Shown here: positions 1-9,770 of the stretch, piece after piece
How positions within the stretch are numbered: the first letter of the stretch is position 1
How the letters are laid out: every line of letters starts with the position of its first letter
Source of the DNA: Exobasidium rhododendri
Lineage: Eukaryota > Basidiomycota > Exobasidiomycetes > Exobasidiales > Exobasidiaceae
Direction of reading: 5' to 3'
DNA: 64,000 nucleotides
Assembly: GCA_026210745.1 (NCBI GenBank)
Contig: CP110630.1
Coordinates: 4,960,001-5,024,000 of the forward strand
Position numbers and translations under genes: made by a program
The notes under the pieces: generated by a model
What the model saw: only the letters and a program-made list of their open reading frames with translations
What the model was told of the DNA's origin: nothing
The model's database searches: none

Positions 1-2334
1 GCGGCACCCCAATGGACGGCGCAGCTTTGCCTTCGCCGTATGAACTGCTTGGTCTGCTGCCACCTGATCTGGAATTAGGTCGGGACCGATTCGAGTTGTT
101 ATGCGCTTCAGAGGCCTTTGGTGTAGCTTCGTCTACTGCATTGGAAGGCGATCGCATCCTGTTCCTACTTGGTGTCAGAGGAGCGGTGGTGGGTGCTGTA
201 ATTTTGATTGAAGTGATGTTGATAGCAGTATTGCGAGTCTCAGCATTGGTGGGAGATGTTGCTCGTCGGATCAGTGTGGTAGTGTCAACGGGCGACACTT
301 CTTTGATAGTCTGCTGAGCATGCTTTGCACTTCCAAAGCCGTCAACAAGTACGGCTCTCGTCCTCAATGGCGATTGGGTGGGCGAGGGAAGGGGTCGAGC
401 TTTAACGGCAGGTGACGTCATTTGAATTCGAGTGCCAGGGAGATCCAAAGAGTACCCTCTGGTCGGTGAAGGTCGTTCAACAGGCGTTGATCGAGGTCCT
501 TGGGGTGAGCGAGGTGGATCAAAAGTGGCACGCAGAGGAGAGGACTGCATCGTCTTGACAGGAACCGTTGGAGATGGCTCATGTGTATTTGCACGGAGTA
601 GAGGTCTTCTTGGCGAGGTAGAAGGAGCAGTAGCAGCAGCGACGGCCAATTGACTGGTAACTTTGTTTTCTTCAGAACTACTACTGCCTTCGAAAGACCT
701 TCTCGGTCGCGCCCTTTCCTTTGAGCTCTCGGTGCTTTTGTTGACCTGTGACGCTGTGTTGATTCCTAGCGATAGACCCAGGCTATTTCCTTTCATGGGA
801 CTTGCATGTCCAGTCACAACAGCCAATTCTCCTTCCTCTTCGTCATCTTCTTCGTCATCACCAGAGTAGTTTTCACGATGCTGGACCAGCAAAGAGTAAA
901 AGGTCTTTTGCCAGTTCGATCCTTTGCTCGTCAATTGTGACACAATGTCAGCTTGACTGTACTCCGGCCAAAGTGTCTTTAGATTGTTGAGAATATCGGT
1001 GTCCAGGTGTTCAAGATCAAAGCGATCGCCCGTCAACTTGTCCAGACTGGTGGTCACTGGATTGCAATTCGACAGATTGTTGTGATCGGTAAACCATGGA
1101 TGCCTCATGATCTCCTTCATGTTCAATCGCTGTTCCGGGTCAATGACGAGCATCTTCCAAATCAAGTCCTTTGCTAGTGGGTCCAGATAATCTGGCATTT
1201 CGAATTTACCCAATCGTACCTTGCTTAGCAACGTTTGAATATTGGGATCATCAAATGGCAGTCTACCACAGAGCAAGGCGAATAGAATTATACCACAGCT
1301 CCAAATGTCACTCGCCGTTCCTTTGTAACTCTTTCCACTAACAATCTCTGGCGAAGCATAATGGGGAGAACCGCAACTTGTCTCCAGCATCTTTTCACTG
1401 GGCTGAAGTGCTGCCATACCAAAGTCGGCAACCTTGACGATCTTCTTTGTTGCATCTAGCAGGAGATTCTCCGGTTTCAAATCACGATGACAGATGTTGA
1501 AGCTGTGACAGTAGTGAAGACCAAAGATTATTTGACGAAAGTATGATCGTGCTTCGGAAGAGCGTAAGCGACCCTTTGAAACAAGATAGTCAAACAGTTC
1601 CCCACCAGCAACGTATTCCAAGATCAAGTACAGCTCCTTGCTTGTCTCGTAGACGTCAATGAGGCCCAGTAGATTAGGATGCTCAATGAGCTTCATAATG
1701 ACAATTTCCCTTTCGATTCCTAGCGTCATCTTGTCTTGCTTTGCACTAACGTCTCTCATACTCATCCTGCTCGTAGCCAGAATCTGCTTGGGGACAATCT
1801 TGACAGCTGCCTGAAGACCCGTAGAGGTGTGTACAGCATGACGAACCCGGCCTGGAGAGAAAGTATGAGCTTACTGGAGGACAGAGGCTACTCTGCTGCC
1901 CAAGAGTACTCACCACTAGCACCTTGACCAATGAGCTTTCCCAACTTCCAAGGTCCAATATTTGGTGGATCTTTGTAGTCCTTCTTCTTTTCATTGGCAA
2001 GTCGTGAGCTAGGTCTTGGCTCCGATTCTGCTTGCGTGCGACTAGAGCCACGTTCTCGATGCGACGAAGAGGAAGGCTTGGCAGTACGTTGCTGCATTTT
2101 CTGTTGCTGGTGTTGCTGCTCTCGAATGCGCCTCTGCTCTTCGTGATGCTGACTTGTAGTCGTGGAAGGCGGCGCCATGACAGGCTTGACTTGCGTGACA
2201 TGTTGCTTTTGGCCTGATCTCATATCAGCATATTGTGTTTGATTGGGTGCATATCGTGCTTGTAGCGGTCCACCTGGTTTGTTGTGGAATGGTGGAATGT
2301 CGGGAATCTGCGGCGCTCTGCGTTGCGATGACAT
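1..2334 (-). CDS. Gin4/Cdr2/Hsl1-like protein kinase (3' end beyond window)
   Basis: Serine/threonine kinase of the CAMK group that in fungi links the septin cortex or cell size to mitotic entry. Model: exon 1 2334-1914, intron 1913-1852 (gtgagt...ctccag), exon 2 1851 to the left edge without a stop, so the C-terminus is missing. About 757 residues are visible. A basic, Gln-rich N-terminus (1-130) precedes the kinase domain (about 134-395). The glycine loop GQGASG is split by the intron. Visible residues include Lys158 (AAVK), the HRDLKPEN catalytic loop (His262) and DFG at 283, followed by the activation segment TSCGSPHYASPEIV, typical of Gin4/BRSK kinases. A UBA-like stretch (DILNNLKTLWPEYSQADIVSQL) follows the domain, also as in that family. 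The tail is Ser/Pro-rich with many SP/TP sites. Which of Gin4, Cdr2 or Hsl1 it is cannot be decided without the C-terminus. Shares a 1.1 kb divergent upstream region with the CENP-O gene. Confidence 0.88.
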
Positions 2335-3262
2335 GACGCCGGTTGAGTGAGGATGGCTTGTTGATCTGTCAATATCTCAACAGTATATACCCGCACTTCC
2401 TCCTTTTCCTTCTACTACAATCGGTGAGAGGTGAGAGATGTAGGATGATCGAGATAGAAAATTCAGCAACTTGGCGGCAGTGTAGAGCAGATGTTTGGTG
2501 AACTCCTTATGTGGTAAAGCGGTAGGGGTAAATGTGATGCTGACGTTCCCACAGTGCGAGAGGAGACCGGTGATGAGAGATATGAGCCTGCGGGAAAGGG
2601 GATCGATGTCTTGTAAACGAGTGTGAGGAAAGCAGAAAGAGAGGGTAAGGGAGAAGGATAGAAGGGGCAAGGAGGGGGGTTACAGGGAAGGATTCAAGCG
2701 CGCTTCGTGGTGAGGGGTGATAGTGAGGGAAAGGCCAGTCAAGATGTCAACGATGATCGAAGAGAAAAGGGAGCAAAGGCAAAAAATGCTCCTTGGTCGG
2801 AGGGGAACAGCAAGCCTATTGGATCATATGCGCTTCTCTGCACAATCCTAGGAAAAAGAAGCAAATGGCTCTCACTTGCTCTGCTATCCCTTCCCTGCTC
2901 CTTACGATTTCAGAACGTTGATTAGAGTTTTCATCCTCCTAACAATACATACCTTCCCGAAGCAAGAACCCAGGGTTTCGTCCTTTTTTCTTCTTTTGAA
3001 GTATTGGCTGTTGCAGCAATAGGATACATCTTACCTCGTCTCTATTCTATTGCAAGTGTACTATTTCTGGTCATTGTGCATGATTCGGGCATTCAAGCAG
3101 GTATTCATACAAATCACTGGCAGGTAGACAGGGAGTATGGGCGCGTGTATGTGTGTGTGTCCGTCTTGCAGATTCTAGCGGCGAGGTGCGTTCCTTCCAA
3201 AAATAATACCAGACCCATCCGATGGGAATTCCGGCCAGCATAAGGAAATAAAGCAAGGGGGA

Positions 3263-3268
3263 ACGCGT
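3263..3268. promoter_or_regulatory. ACGCGT (MCB-like) site upstream of CENP-O gene
   Basis: Perfect MluI-box hexamer about 208 bp upstream of the CENP-O start codon. In yeasts ACGCGT is bound by the MBF (Mbp1/Swi6-type) G1/S factor. Function here is inferred only from the motif and position. Confidence 0.4.
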
Positions 3269-3342
3269 CAAGCGGCGGAATCAAACTCACCCTCCTTCCT
3301 TGATGGGAACTTCGCGTGACGAGGGAGTCGGCGTGTTTGGAT

Positions 3343-3348
3343 CACGTG
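3343..3348. promoter_or_regulatory. CACGTG E-box upstream of CENP-O gene
   Basis: Palindromic CACGTG in the context TCACGTGA, 128 bp upstream of the CENP-O start. This is the core recognised by Cbf1-type bHLH factors. It belongs to a set of CACGTG sites in divergent promoters of this window. Confidence 0.5.
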
Positions 3349-3470
3349 AACAACACGTCGCTTTGCCGGGTTGATAATTTCTCTTGTTCCACCCCGCCTA
3401 TTAACGCGCTATCCCTTCCGACCTCATTCATAGGTACGGCAATGACGAAGAACGGTAAGAGGCCGCGACC

Positions 3471-4785
3471 ATGACAGACGAGGATGCCTCACTGCCGGCG
3501 CTGTATGCCAAGTGTGAGTGCAAAGGAGGAGCCTATCGTGGGAGGATGATGTCAGGGTGAATCAATGTGCTCACTTTGTACACGATCGGCAGTGAACGAC
3601 CTGAAGGGCACACAGGCGTCTCTTCAAGCGGATCTCATTCGTCTGCAGTCGCTTCCTACGGCCAAGGAAGTGATCACAGCTGCGCGGCATGGCAGAAGGG
3701 ACTTACCGTTGTCATTACACAACCTGAATGAGCATGTAGCGCAAGTGGAGGAGAAGTGTATCCTGTACAGAACAGTAGGATGGACCGTCTTTGAGATGGA
3801 CCTGGACATCGGAAGGAGAGGAAGACAACAACGAAGAGTAGCCGGCACGATGAGCAACGAAAAGGAAGCGTTAGGACTGGGAGTACGAATGGAGACATAC
3901 AATAGAGGCCGCTTCTATGAGCCCTTCTATCTCATCTTTGCGAAACCCTCCCAAGAGCTCGACGCCGCCAAAAAGCCAAACGCCGTACGACTGCTACGGC
4001 ACACAATTCCTCATTTTGTACCCTTGGGCGAAATGATCCATTCCCACTTGACACCTTCATCGAAGAAGGAGGCGAGTAGTGCTCGTTCAGGCGGACTGGA
4101 CCTGCTAGCAAATCTGATGCAACGCGATGGATTAGATCTCTTCCTATCACAGCTACATGCCCACTTGCAGTCGTTTGTAAGCCGACGCCAGCAAGCTATG
4201 GCATTGAGTCAATTTAAACTACCAGGAAAGACATCTTCATCGCTTCGTGCGTTCAGTAATGACTCGTTTGGCCAACTGTCCATTCGATGGGATATGCCTT
4301 CTGCGACAGAGGAAGACATAGAGGCTTTTGAACGCACCGAAGGCATCCTCTACCCCAACAACGACGGATCGGAAGCGGTAGAAAAACCGGCGAAGGATCC
4401 GAGAAGCGAAGGAGAGATCAATGTAGCCATTGAGATCAACATCGTCTACCACGACTTGTCATCTGATGCAATTGGTCGACCGGCAAGAGAAGTCAGTAAA
4501 CGGAGGCGTATGGTGGAAGCGCTCGACAATACAGAAACACCTGGACTGAAGTGTCACTATGCCACGATTCTCGTCGAAAGTGTTCAAAGCAGAGTACCAG
4601 CGGCGAGAAGAGGAACTTCGGTTCAGTATGAAAAGCTGCAAGTTCAAAGGAGAAGGAAAACGGATTGGGAGATGTTCTTTACTCCGTCGCATGGCACGAC
4701 ACCGAATCTGCAAGACGCATTTCGGACTGTAGCTGACGCAGCATGGAAGGAGGAGCTGCAGAGAGTGATCCTCGGCACCTCGTGA
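3471..4785 (+). CDS. CENP-O / Mcm21-like kinetochore protein
   Basis: Probable subunit of the COMA/CCAN inner kinetochore complex. Model: exon 1 3471-3513, intron 3514-3592 (gtgagt...cggcag), exon 2 3593-4785; 411 residues. The N-terminal part (about 15-60) is a short helical region with leucine spacing, as expected of a coiled coil. The middle matches what I know of the CENP-O family: a GVRMETYNRGRFYEPFYLIF stretch, then about 30 residues on RLLRHTIPHFVPLGEM, where the family typically shows 'Y.EPYYL' and 'HTIP.FIPL'. The second half is less conserved. An upstream ATG at 3442 followed by a gtaaga donor is an alternative start. Symbol withheld because the family is divergent and I am matching motifs from memory. 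Confidence 0.7.
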
Positions 4786-5013
4786 AGCCCCGGTCACCCC
4801 TTGTACTTATGTAGGCACGTATGTTCTGCTACTTGTATTGTTATTATAATTCTCCATTTATTATGATTCTCAATGAGAGCAATGCTGGAGGGAGGAAGGC
4901 GGGGGTATAGGAAGGAGAAAGGGGAAGATGCTGTGACTGTTGATACAAATGCAAGAAAGAGAGATAGGTGTGTGTGCGTGTGCGCGAATAATATGTGTAC
5001 ATTGTGTCATGAG

Positions 5014-7770
5014 CTAATTGAAAAGATCCGCCGCTCTCATTCTGTTCGGCTTGATGGCGGTCTTGGAAGGCTTGGCAAGGTCGACTTCCTTGCCACCGTC
5101 ATCTTCGACCGAAAAGGTGAGCAGGCCTTTTGTTTTTTTTGAGTCCTTTTTCTTCTTCTTTTCCGCCTTTTCTTTCTTGGTTGTCGCTTCTTCTGCCTGA
5201 CGTTTTCGTGGGATGAAGGTGGGCTTGAAGCTATCGAAAGAAGCAGGCACCTCCTCCACCTTAGCTTCAACCTGTGACGATTCTTCCAGCTTTATCTCTC
5301 CATTTACATCTTGCCGACCATCCTCAGCCTTTAGCAAATTTACCTGGCCCCCTTGTTTCTCATCATCATCATCATCATCATCGTCATCGTCATCGTCATC
5401 GTCGGCAAAGACAGCCTTGAACACGTCAATAGACGGCTTTGTGAATACCTTGTCCTCTTCCTCATCTTCTACTTCGCCCAGGCCGATATTGCTGACGTCA
5501 ACGGACTTTTCAACTTGAGCTTTACCCTCACCTAGCTCCTGCGTATCGGGACTCTCCAAAGCATCCCTTCTTCCTGACACCTGCTGTTGAGAGGCGAGCT
5601 GCTGAAGCTCCCTCTTGCTAGCCTCCCACTTCGCATTAACTTTCGGCGTGTCCATCCTTTTCACCTTACTCGCACCGAACGCCGCCTCGGCGTCGTCCTC
5701 TTGTTTTACTTTTCTCTCGCTTTCATTGGCTTGATCGTCTTCGTCTTCTGGGTAGGGCACGGGAACATTGAATCGCTTACACAGCAGTCGGGCCGGCTTC
5801 CATTGTAGCACTTCCCTCGTTGTAGTCTGTCCAAACAGACCTAGTCTAGCATTGCGCTGAAGAGAAGTCAACGCTTCCATCTCTTCTTTCAATTTCCTCT
5901 CCTCTTCCGCCTTTTTCTCATCGTCCACTCGACTCCTTTCTTCTTCTGCACTTATCTTCGGCTGTTGCGGTGGTATGAAAAGACCCGGATTGATCTGAGG
6001 AAGATCGTTGGATCCGCTGATGGAAGACTGAAAGCGGCTAGCCATGACGTTGCTCATCGGTTTGAAGATGCCAGCACTCTTGACAAAATCTCTCAATTCA
6101 AAGACGAATTGAGAATGACCTTGATTCGGCAAAGGTCGAAGAAGAGTACTGGTCTTCTCAGACGGATGAGCTTGCGAAGTCAAGTAAGCTCGATATCGCT
6201 CCTGCTTCTCTGGCTCCGCACTGAAAGGCATATAGCCCAGCAGTGCTGCTTTGGCAGTAGCAGCATCCAGCACCGGGATTGATATGCTGCTTGCGCTGTC
6301 ATGGTCAGTAGGATGATTCAAATCTACTTTTCCAGCCTTTAGAGAAGCTGCAGTCTCCTTTCCTCTTTGGAGTCGCTCCTTGTCCTTCTGAGAAAGATAG
6401 TCTTGAATGGAAGGAGGTGGACCTGGCAGTCTCGCTTCTCCTAATATAGATGCTCGATCTGCTGAGCTTAGATTGTGTGTACTCTTCACCACCGCCGCCT
6501 TGGCACCTTCGACGACACTTTGACTCCAAGCAAGGCTAGGGTTCGGTACCCAGTCACTTGGGATCACCGGTGTTTCGAATTTTGTTTCTACTTCAATCGC
6601 ACGAGTTGCAATATGAAAGCCAGCGATCATGGCTCGTCCATCATGCCAGGTATTGGCGTGTGAAGTATCGCCCTCTTTGTCTGGTAGGCTTGTCGACTTG
6701 CTTGATGTGCTGGCAGGTCTCGCCCCGATAATCATACGATCGTGGCTTTTGGACCACCTCTTTTGCCCTGAAAGCGTCGAGTCCTCGATTCTGTTGCCTG
6801 AAGCGTAGATCTCTTCTTCACCATCAGAATCATCCTCCAAAGCTCCGACGCCAAAGCCCCCTGCCTTCTTTGAAAGATTTTGTTTGCTCGTGTCTTCCTC
6901 TCTCGCTCGTCTGATCGCATCGCTTAGATCACTCCCTCGACCATCACCGGCCCAACCTAGCCCCTTTGAGTCATTCTTAGTACTGAAAGCGGGCATGGGA
7001 GTATCGGGAGGGGGATACAGGTGTTTCTGTGCTTCCTCATCAGCCGTTCCAGACTCCAACTTTGGCTGACCCATTTGCACGAGGAGGTCGTCTCTCCTCC
7101 GAAACGATATTCGCGGACCGAGACCTTGTCCTTGGCGCCACCCCATTCGCTCAAGTAATTTGGTACCGAGAGAAGATGATACAACCTGTATAGAGCTCCC
7201 TCGATCCATTGTTGAAGAAATTTTAGATGCAGCGGGATCAGTCCCAAGCCCCAAGATGTCCATAAGTGGATCTCTTTCACGCTGAGATGATTCCATCCCA
7301 TATGTCTGCGTGCTACTCAATGCACCCTTTCCCTCCCTAAATGCCTCCAAGTCTTCCTCATCCATGAAATCTTCTGGGCGACTAGCTGCAACAGTTGACT
7401 CTGATCGCTTTTCTTTGTCTTTTCGACTAGAACGAAATGTACTTGGGGCCCAGCCTTCTTTTGATCCGACGGTGTTGTAATAGCCTGCTGAATATCCACC
7501 AGTGAAGGCTCCATGAAATCGTCTGCGACCTTGCTCGTCAAGCACTTCTTGCTGCCAGGCAGGCTTAAATTCATTCACATCTTTCTTTCCGTCTAGCCTA
7601 GGCAAAGGTGTCCCGATCTGTGTGTTGTAGGAAAATTTTCTCAGACGACAGGTGCCGTCGAAGTCTCAACTAAAACCTTCGTCACTCACCATGCAGAAAT
7701 TCTCCGTCATCCTCGACAAGGTCTGGTCGTCTGCTTCCTCGAGCTTCTTCCGAAGCTTTGAGGTTGCCAT
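5014..7770 (-). CDS. GPATCH1-like G-patch domain protein
   Basis: Spliceosome-associated G-patch protein of the GPATCH1 family (DUF1604 N-terminus). G-patch motifs activate DEAH-box RNA helicases. Model: exon 1 7770-7690 (27 codons), intron 7689-7618 (72 nt), exon 2 7617-5014; 894 residues. The junction restores the family signature ENFC.IGTPLP, followed by DEQGRRRFHGAFTGGYSAGYYNTVGSKEGW, which supports this start rather than an internal one. The G-patch core is at about 177-200 (LLERMGWRQGQGLGPRI). The remainder is charged. A run of Asp (about residues 766-779) is followed by a Lys-rich, NLS-like C-terminus (KKEKAEKKKKKDSKK). It is head-to-head with HSK3 across only 254 bp. Confidence 0.88.
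5360..5403. repeat. Trinucleotide microsatellite encoding poly-Asp
   Basis: Tandem (TCA/TCG)n on the + strand, read as GAT/GAC codons on the minus strand. It gives an uninterrupted run of about 14 Asp in the GPATCH1-like protein. Mixed GAT and GAC blocks suggest expansion of two codon types. Confidence 0.85.
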
Positions 7771-8024
7771 GACTGGTACACACCTTCACCCTTACTTTTG
7801 GCCTGATGCGTCCTGTTTGGGAGGATGCAAGAACGTCGAGCTCGTCACCTACACGAACAGAAGTCAAGGTGCCTCAAGTCCACCCACTCCACTTCACGTG
7901 TACAATACTGACGCGCCAAGAGAGGGAAAGAGCGACCACCGAATTTCTACGAAATGGGGTAGCATTGAGCTCTAGCAAGAAGGAGCTTGAAGCGTTCACT
8001 CCGAAACACTTACGAAGGAATCCG
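7771..8024. promoter_or_regulatory. Compact divergent promoter GPATCH1-like / HSK3, with CACGTG
   Basis: A 254 bp head-to-head interval carrying one CACGTG (7897-7902) almost at its midpoint, 127 bp from the GPATCH1-like start codon and 128 bp from the HSK3 start codon. This placement suits a single bidirectional element. Confidence 0.5.
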
Positions 8025-8342
8025 ATGTCGTCCACAACGTCCACATCGAAAGAAAGACACTATGCCCATCTAGCTTCTCAATTACAAATACTGTCGAGTA
8101 ATATGATCAATGCACAAAATAATATCGCCGCTGCTGCCGAGCAGGCAAAGTACATTCGTAATCTCGGAGCTGGTCAAGCATCAATGTGAGTTTATTGTGG
8201 GAATATGGTGGAGGAAGGGTTCCTGATTCCTGATGGCAAATAAACACCGCTATCCCTCCTCAGCTTTATGGCTGCGCTGCATCAAGTTGATCAAGAGAAC
8301 GTCGCACAGGAGGGAGAGCCAATTCAGCCTCATCAAAGCTAG
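8025..8342 (+). CDS. HSK3: DASH complex subunit Hsk3
   Basis: Small subunit of the DASH/Dam1 ring that couples kinetochores to spindle microtubules. Model: exon 1 8025-8185, intron 8186-8263 (gtgagt...cctcag), exon 2 8264-8342; 79 residues. The protein is nearly all the Hsk3 domain: RHYAHLASQLQILSSNM, then a helical segment, then LGAGQASIFMAALHQV. The known family reads HY..L..QL, a long helix, then LGG..G.LFMAA. The intron falls inside the ASIFMAA motif, and splicing restores it exactly. An in-frame ATG upstream at 7806 would add an unconserved extension through the divergent promoter, so 8025 is preferred. Convergent with SmB. Confidence 0.85.
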
Positions 8343-8538
8343 CTCTCTTTCCGGTATAACGATTGCGTCTTCGAAAGCATTAACCCTGTATACTATCTCT
8401 GTACTACTTCTGTTCCACTACATCCTAGACCCTACATCTTCTAGCTCAATACAATCTGTTGTGTCTTTGACATCTGCTGATCGTGGTGCAATACAAGTAA
8501 GGAAAGGAAAGGGAAGCAGACCGAATCAATGGCCCCCA

Positions 8539-9500
8539 TCACTGGGGTCGCGGCGACATGGGGAACCTATAGAAATTCAGGATATAGAGAGAGTTGAGTA
8601 AGAGACTGTAGCCGAAGATTAGCATTGCGCGACTTCGCTATCACTCACCCTGGTGGGGGTGGTCTGAAGCCAGGAGGAGCAAAACCAGGAGGAGGTCCGC
8701 CAAAGCCGGGAGGAGGTCGCGCACCTGGAGGTGGGAATCCAGGTGGTAACATGCCAGGCATACCAGGTGCGCCCATTGGAGGAGGTGGTCTTGCGTATGC
8801 CATTGGTCGACCTGCCATTGTAGGAGGCATGACTCCTGGTGGAGCAGCCAAACCCATCCCTCGTCCTGCCGGCATTCCTCGTCCAGTTCCTGGCTGCATC
8901 TATTTGTGAGCATGGGAAAATGTCAACAAGCTTTTCACGTAGTGTTGATGTATCATGATCCTCCCTTCCACCGGGTTCCCGAATACTCACTGAAGCTTGT
9001 GGAATTCTCTCACTCGGAGGTGGTCCTTCTACACTTAAACTGACGATGCTTTCACCTCTCAATATGATGAGCCCTAATGTCCGTTTCTGTTCTGCTTCTG
9101 GCGCTGAAACTACAGCCTCATCATCTGACTCCTCCCCCTTGATCTGCTGTGCCGATGCCTTGCGCTTCTTCGATTTTGACTTCACTCGTCGGAACTCTTC
9201 AGCTGTTATTATAGGAGAGAAAGAATAGATTGTCAGTAAGGGTTGTACACCACACCGCTTCTTCCCGTAAAGACGCACTGTCGGCCATGACCAGATTCAT
9301 ATGCTGATCAAACGCTAGCATCTGTCCTGTCATTTGTCGTCCATCATTTAGGGTGATCCGAAGCCGATAGTTGATGAGCGACATCATCTTGCTTCCATTG
9401 GAGCTCGAAGGCGGCTAAGGGGAGCCATACAGAATTTGGGAGTGAGCCTTTGCGCTATTTGGGAGTTCGTGCCTTGTGCACGCTTTATATCACTCACCAT
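8539..9500 (-). CDS. Small nuclear ribonucleoprotein SmB
   Basis: Core Sm-ring protein of the U1, U2, U4 and U5 snRNPs. Model: exon 1 9500-9498 (the ATG alone), intron 9497-9415, exon 2 9414-9279, intron 9278-9203, exon 3 9202-8991, intron 8990-8900, exon 4 8899-8649, intron 8648-8567, exon 5 8566-8539; 209 residues. Sm1 is INYRLRITLNDGRQMTGQMLAFDQHMNLVMADTEEF and Sm2 is RTLGLIILRGESIVSLSVEGPPP, the classical SmB pair, followed by a Gly/Pro/Met-rich tail with PPGF repeats. The first ATG is joined to PPSSSNGSKMMSLINY by splicing; a stop codon lies upstream in the unspliced frame. If the last intron is retained, the gtgagt donor itself supplies a TGA (8647-8645) and the protein ends after PPPPG at 201 residues. 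Splicing adds FPMSPRPQ and continues the PPGF pattern. Confidence 0.85.
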
Positions 9501-9770
9501 GCTGGGCTAGAAAGTTCGGTCGACAAATTCACTCCGCAACTCTGGCCTCCTGGTATGTTCTCGATGCTCGTTTTGGCGAAGGAAGAAATCGCAGAGAGCG
9601 ATGATGGATTGGGTGGATGGAGTGAACGCCCACCACGTGAAACCCAAAAAAAAGAAAGACGCGCTCAGCTCTCCACCTTCCGAGTAGTGAGCACCTAGCA
9701 ACCTACTCTACTTCGACTCGAGTCGATAGAGCGGAAAGCCAGCCACTCCTTGTATGCAACAATCTATAGG
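9501..9770. promoter_or_regulatory. Compact divergent promoter SmB / Rim20, with CACGTG
   Basis: A 270 bp head-to-head interval. CACGTG at 9634-9639 is central, about 134 bp from the SmB ATG and 137 bp from the Rim20 ATG. Confidence 0.5.

Larger units (their letters stand above)
2335..3470. other. Divergent intergenic region, Gin4-like kinase / CENP-O gene
   Basis: Holds both 5' ends of a head-to-head pair. The short open frames here have no recognisable product. The CENP-O-proximal part contains ACGCGT (3263-3268) and CACGTG (3343-3348). A short GT repeat lies near 3147-3160. The kinase-proximal part is purine-rich on the + strand, meaning a pyrimidine-rich leader on the kinase's sense strand. 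Confidence 0.6.

Noticed and set aside
3442-3454. Alternative first exon for CENP-O (ATG ACG AAG AAC G followed by gtaaga)
   Set aside because: Possible, but the ATG at 3471 gives a simple two-exon model with good phase and no need for a very short extra intron.
8625-8909. Plus-strand Gly/Pro-rich open frame opposite SmB
   Set aside because: It is the antisense shadow of the SmB proline-rich exon.
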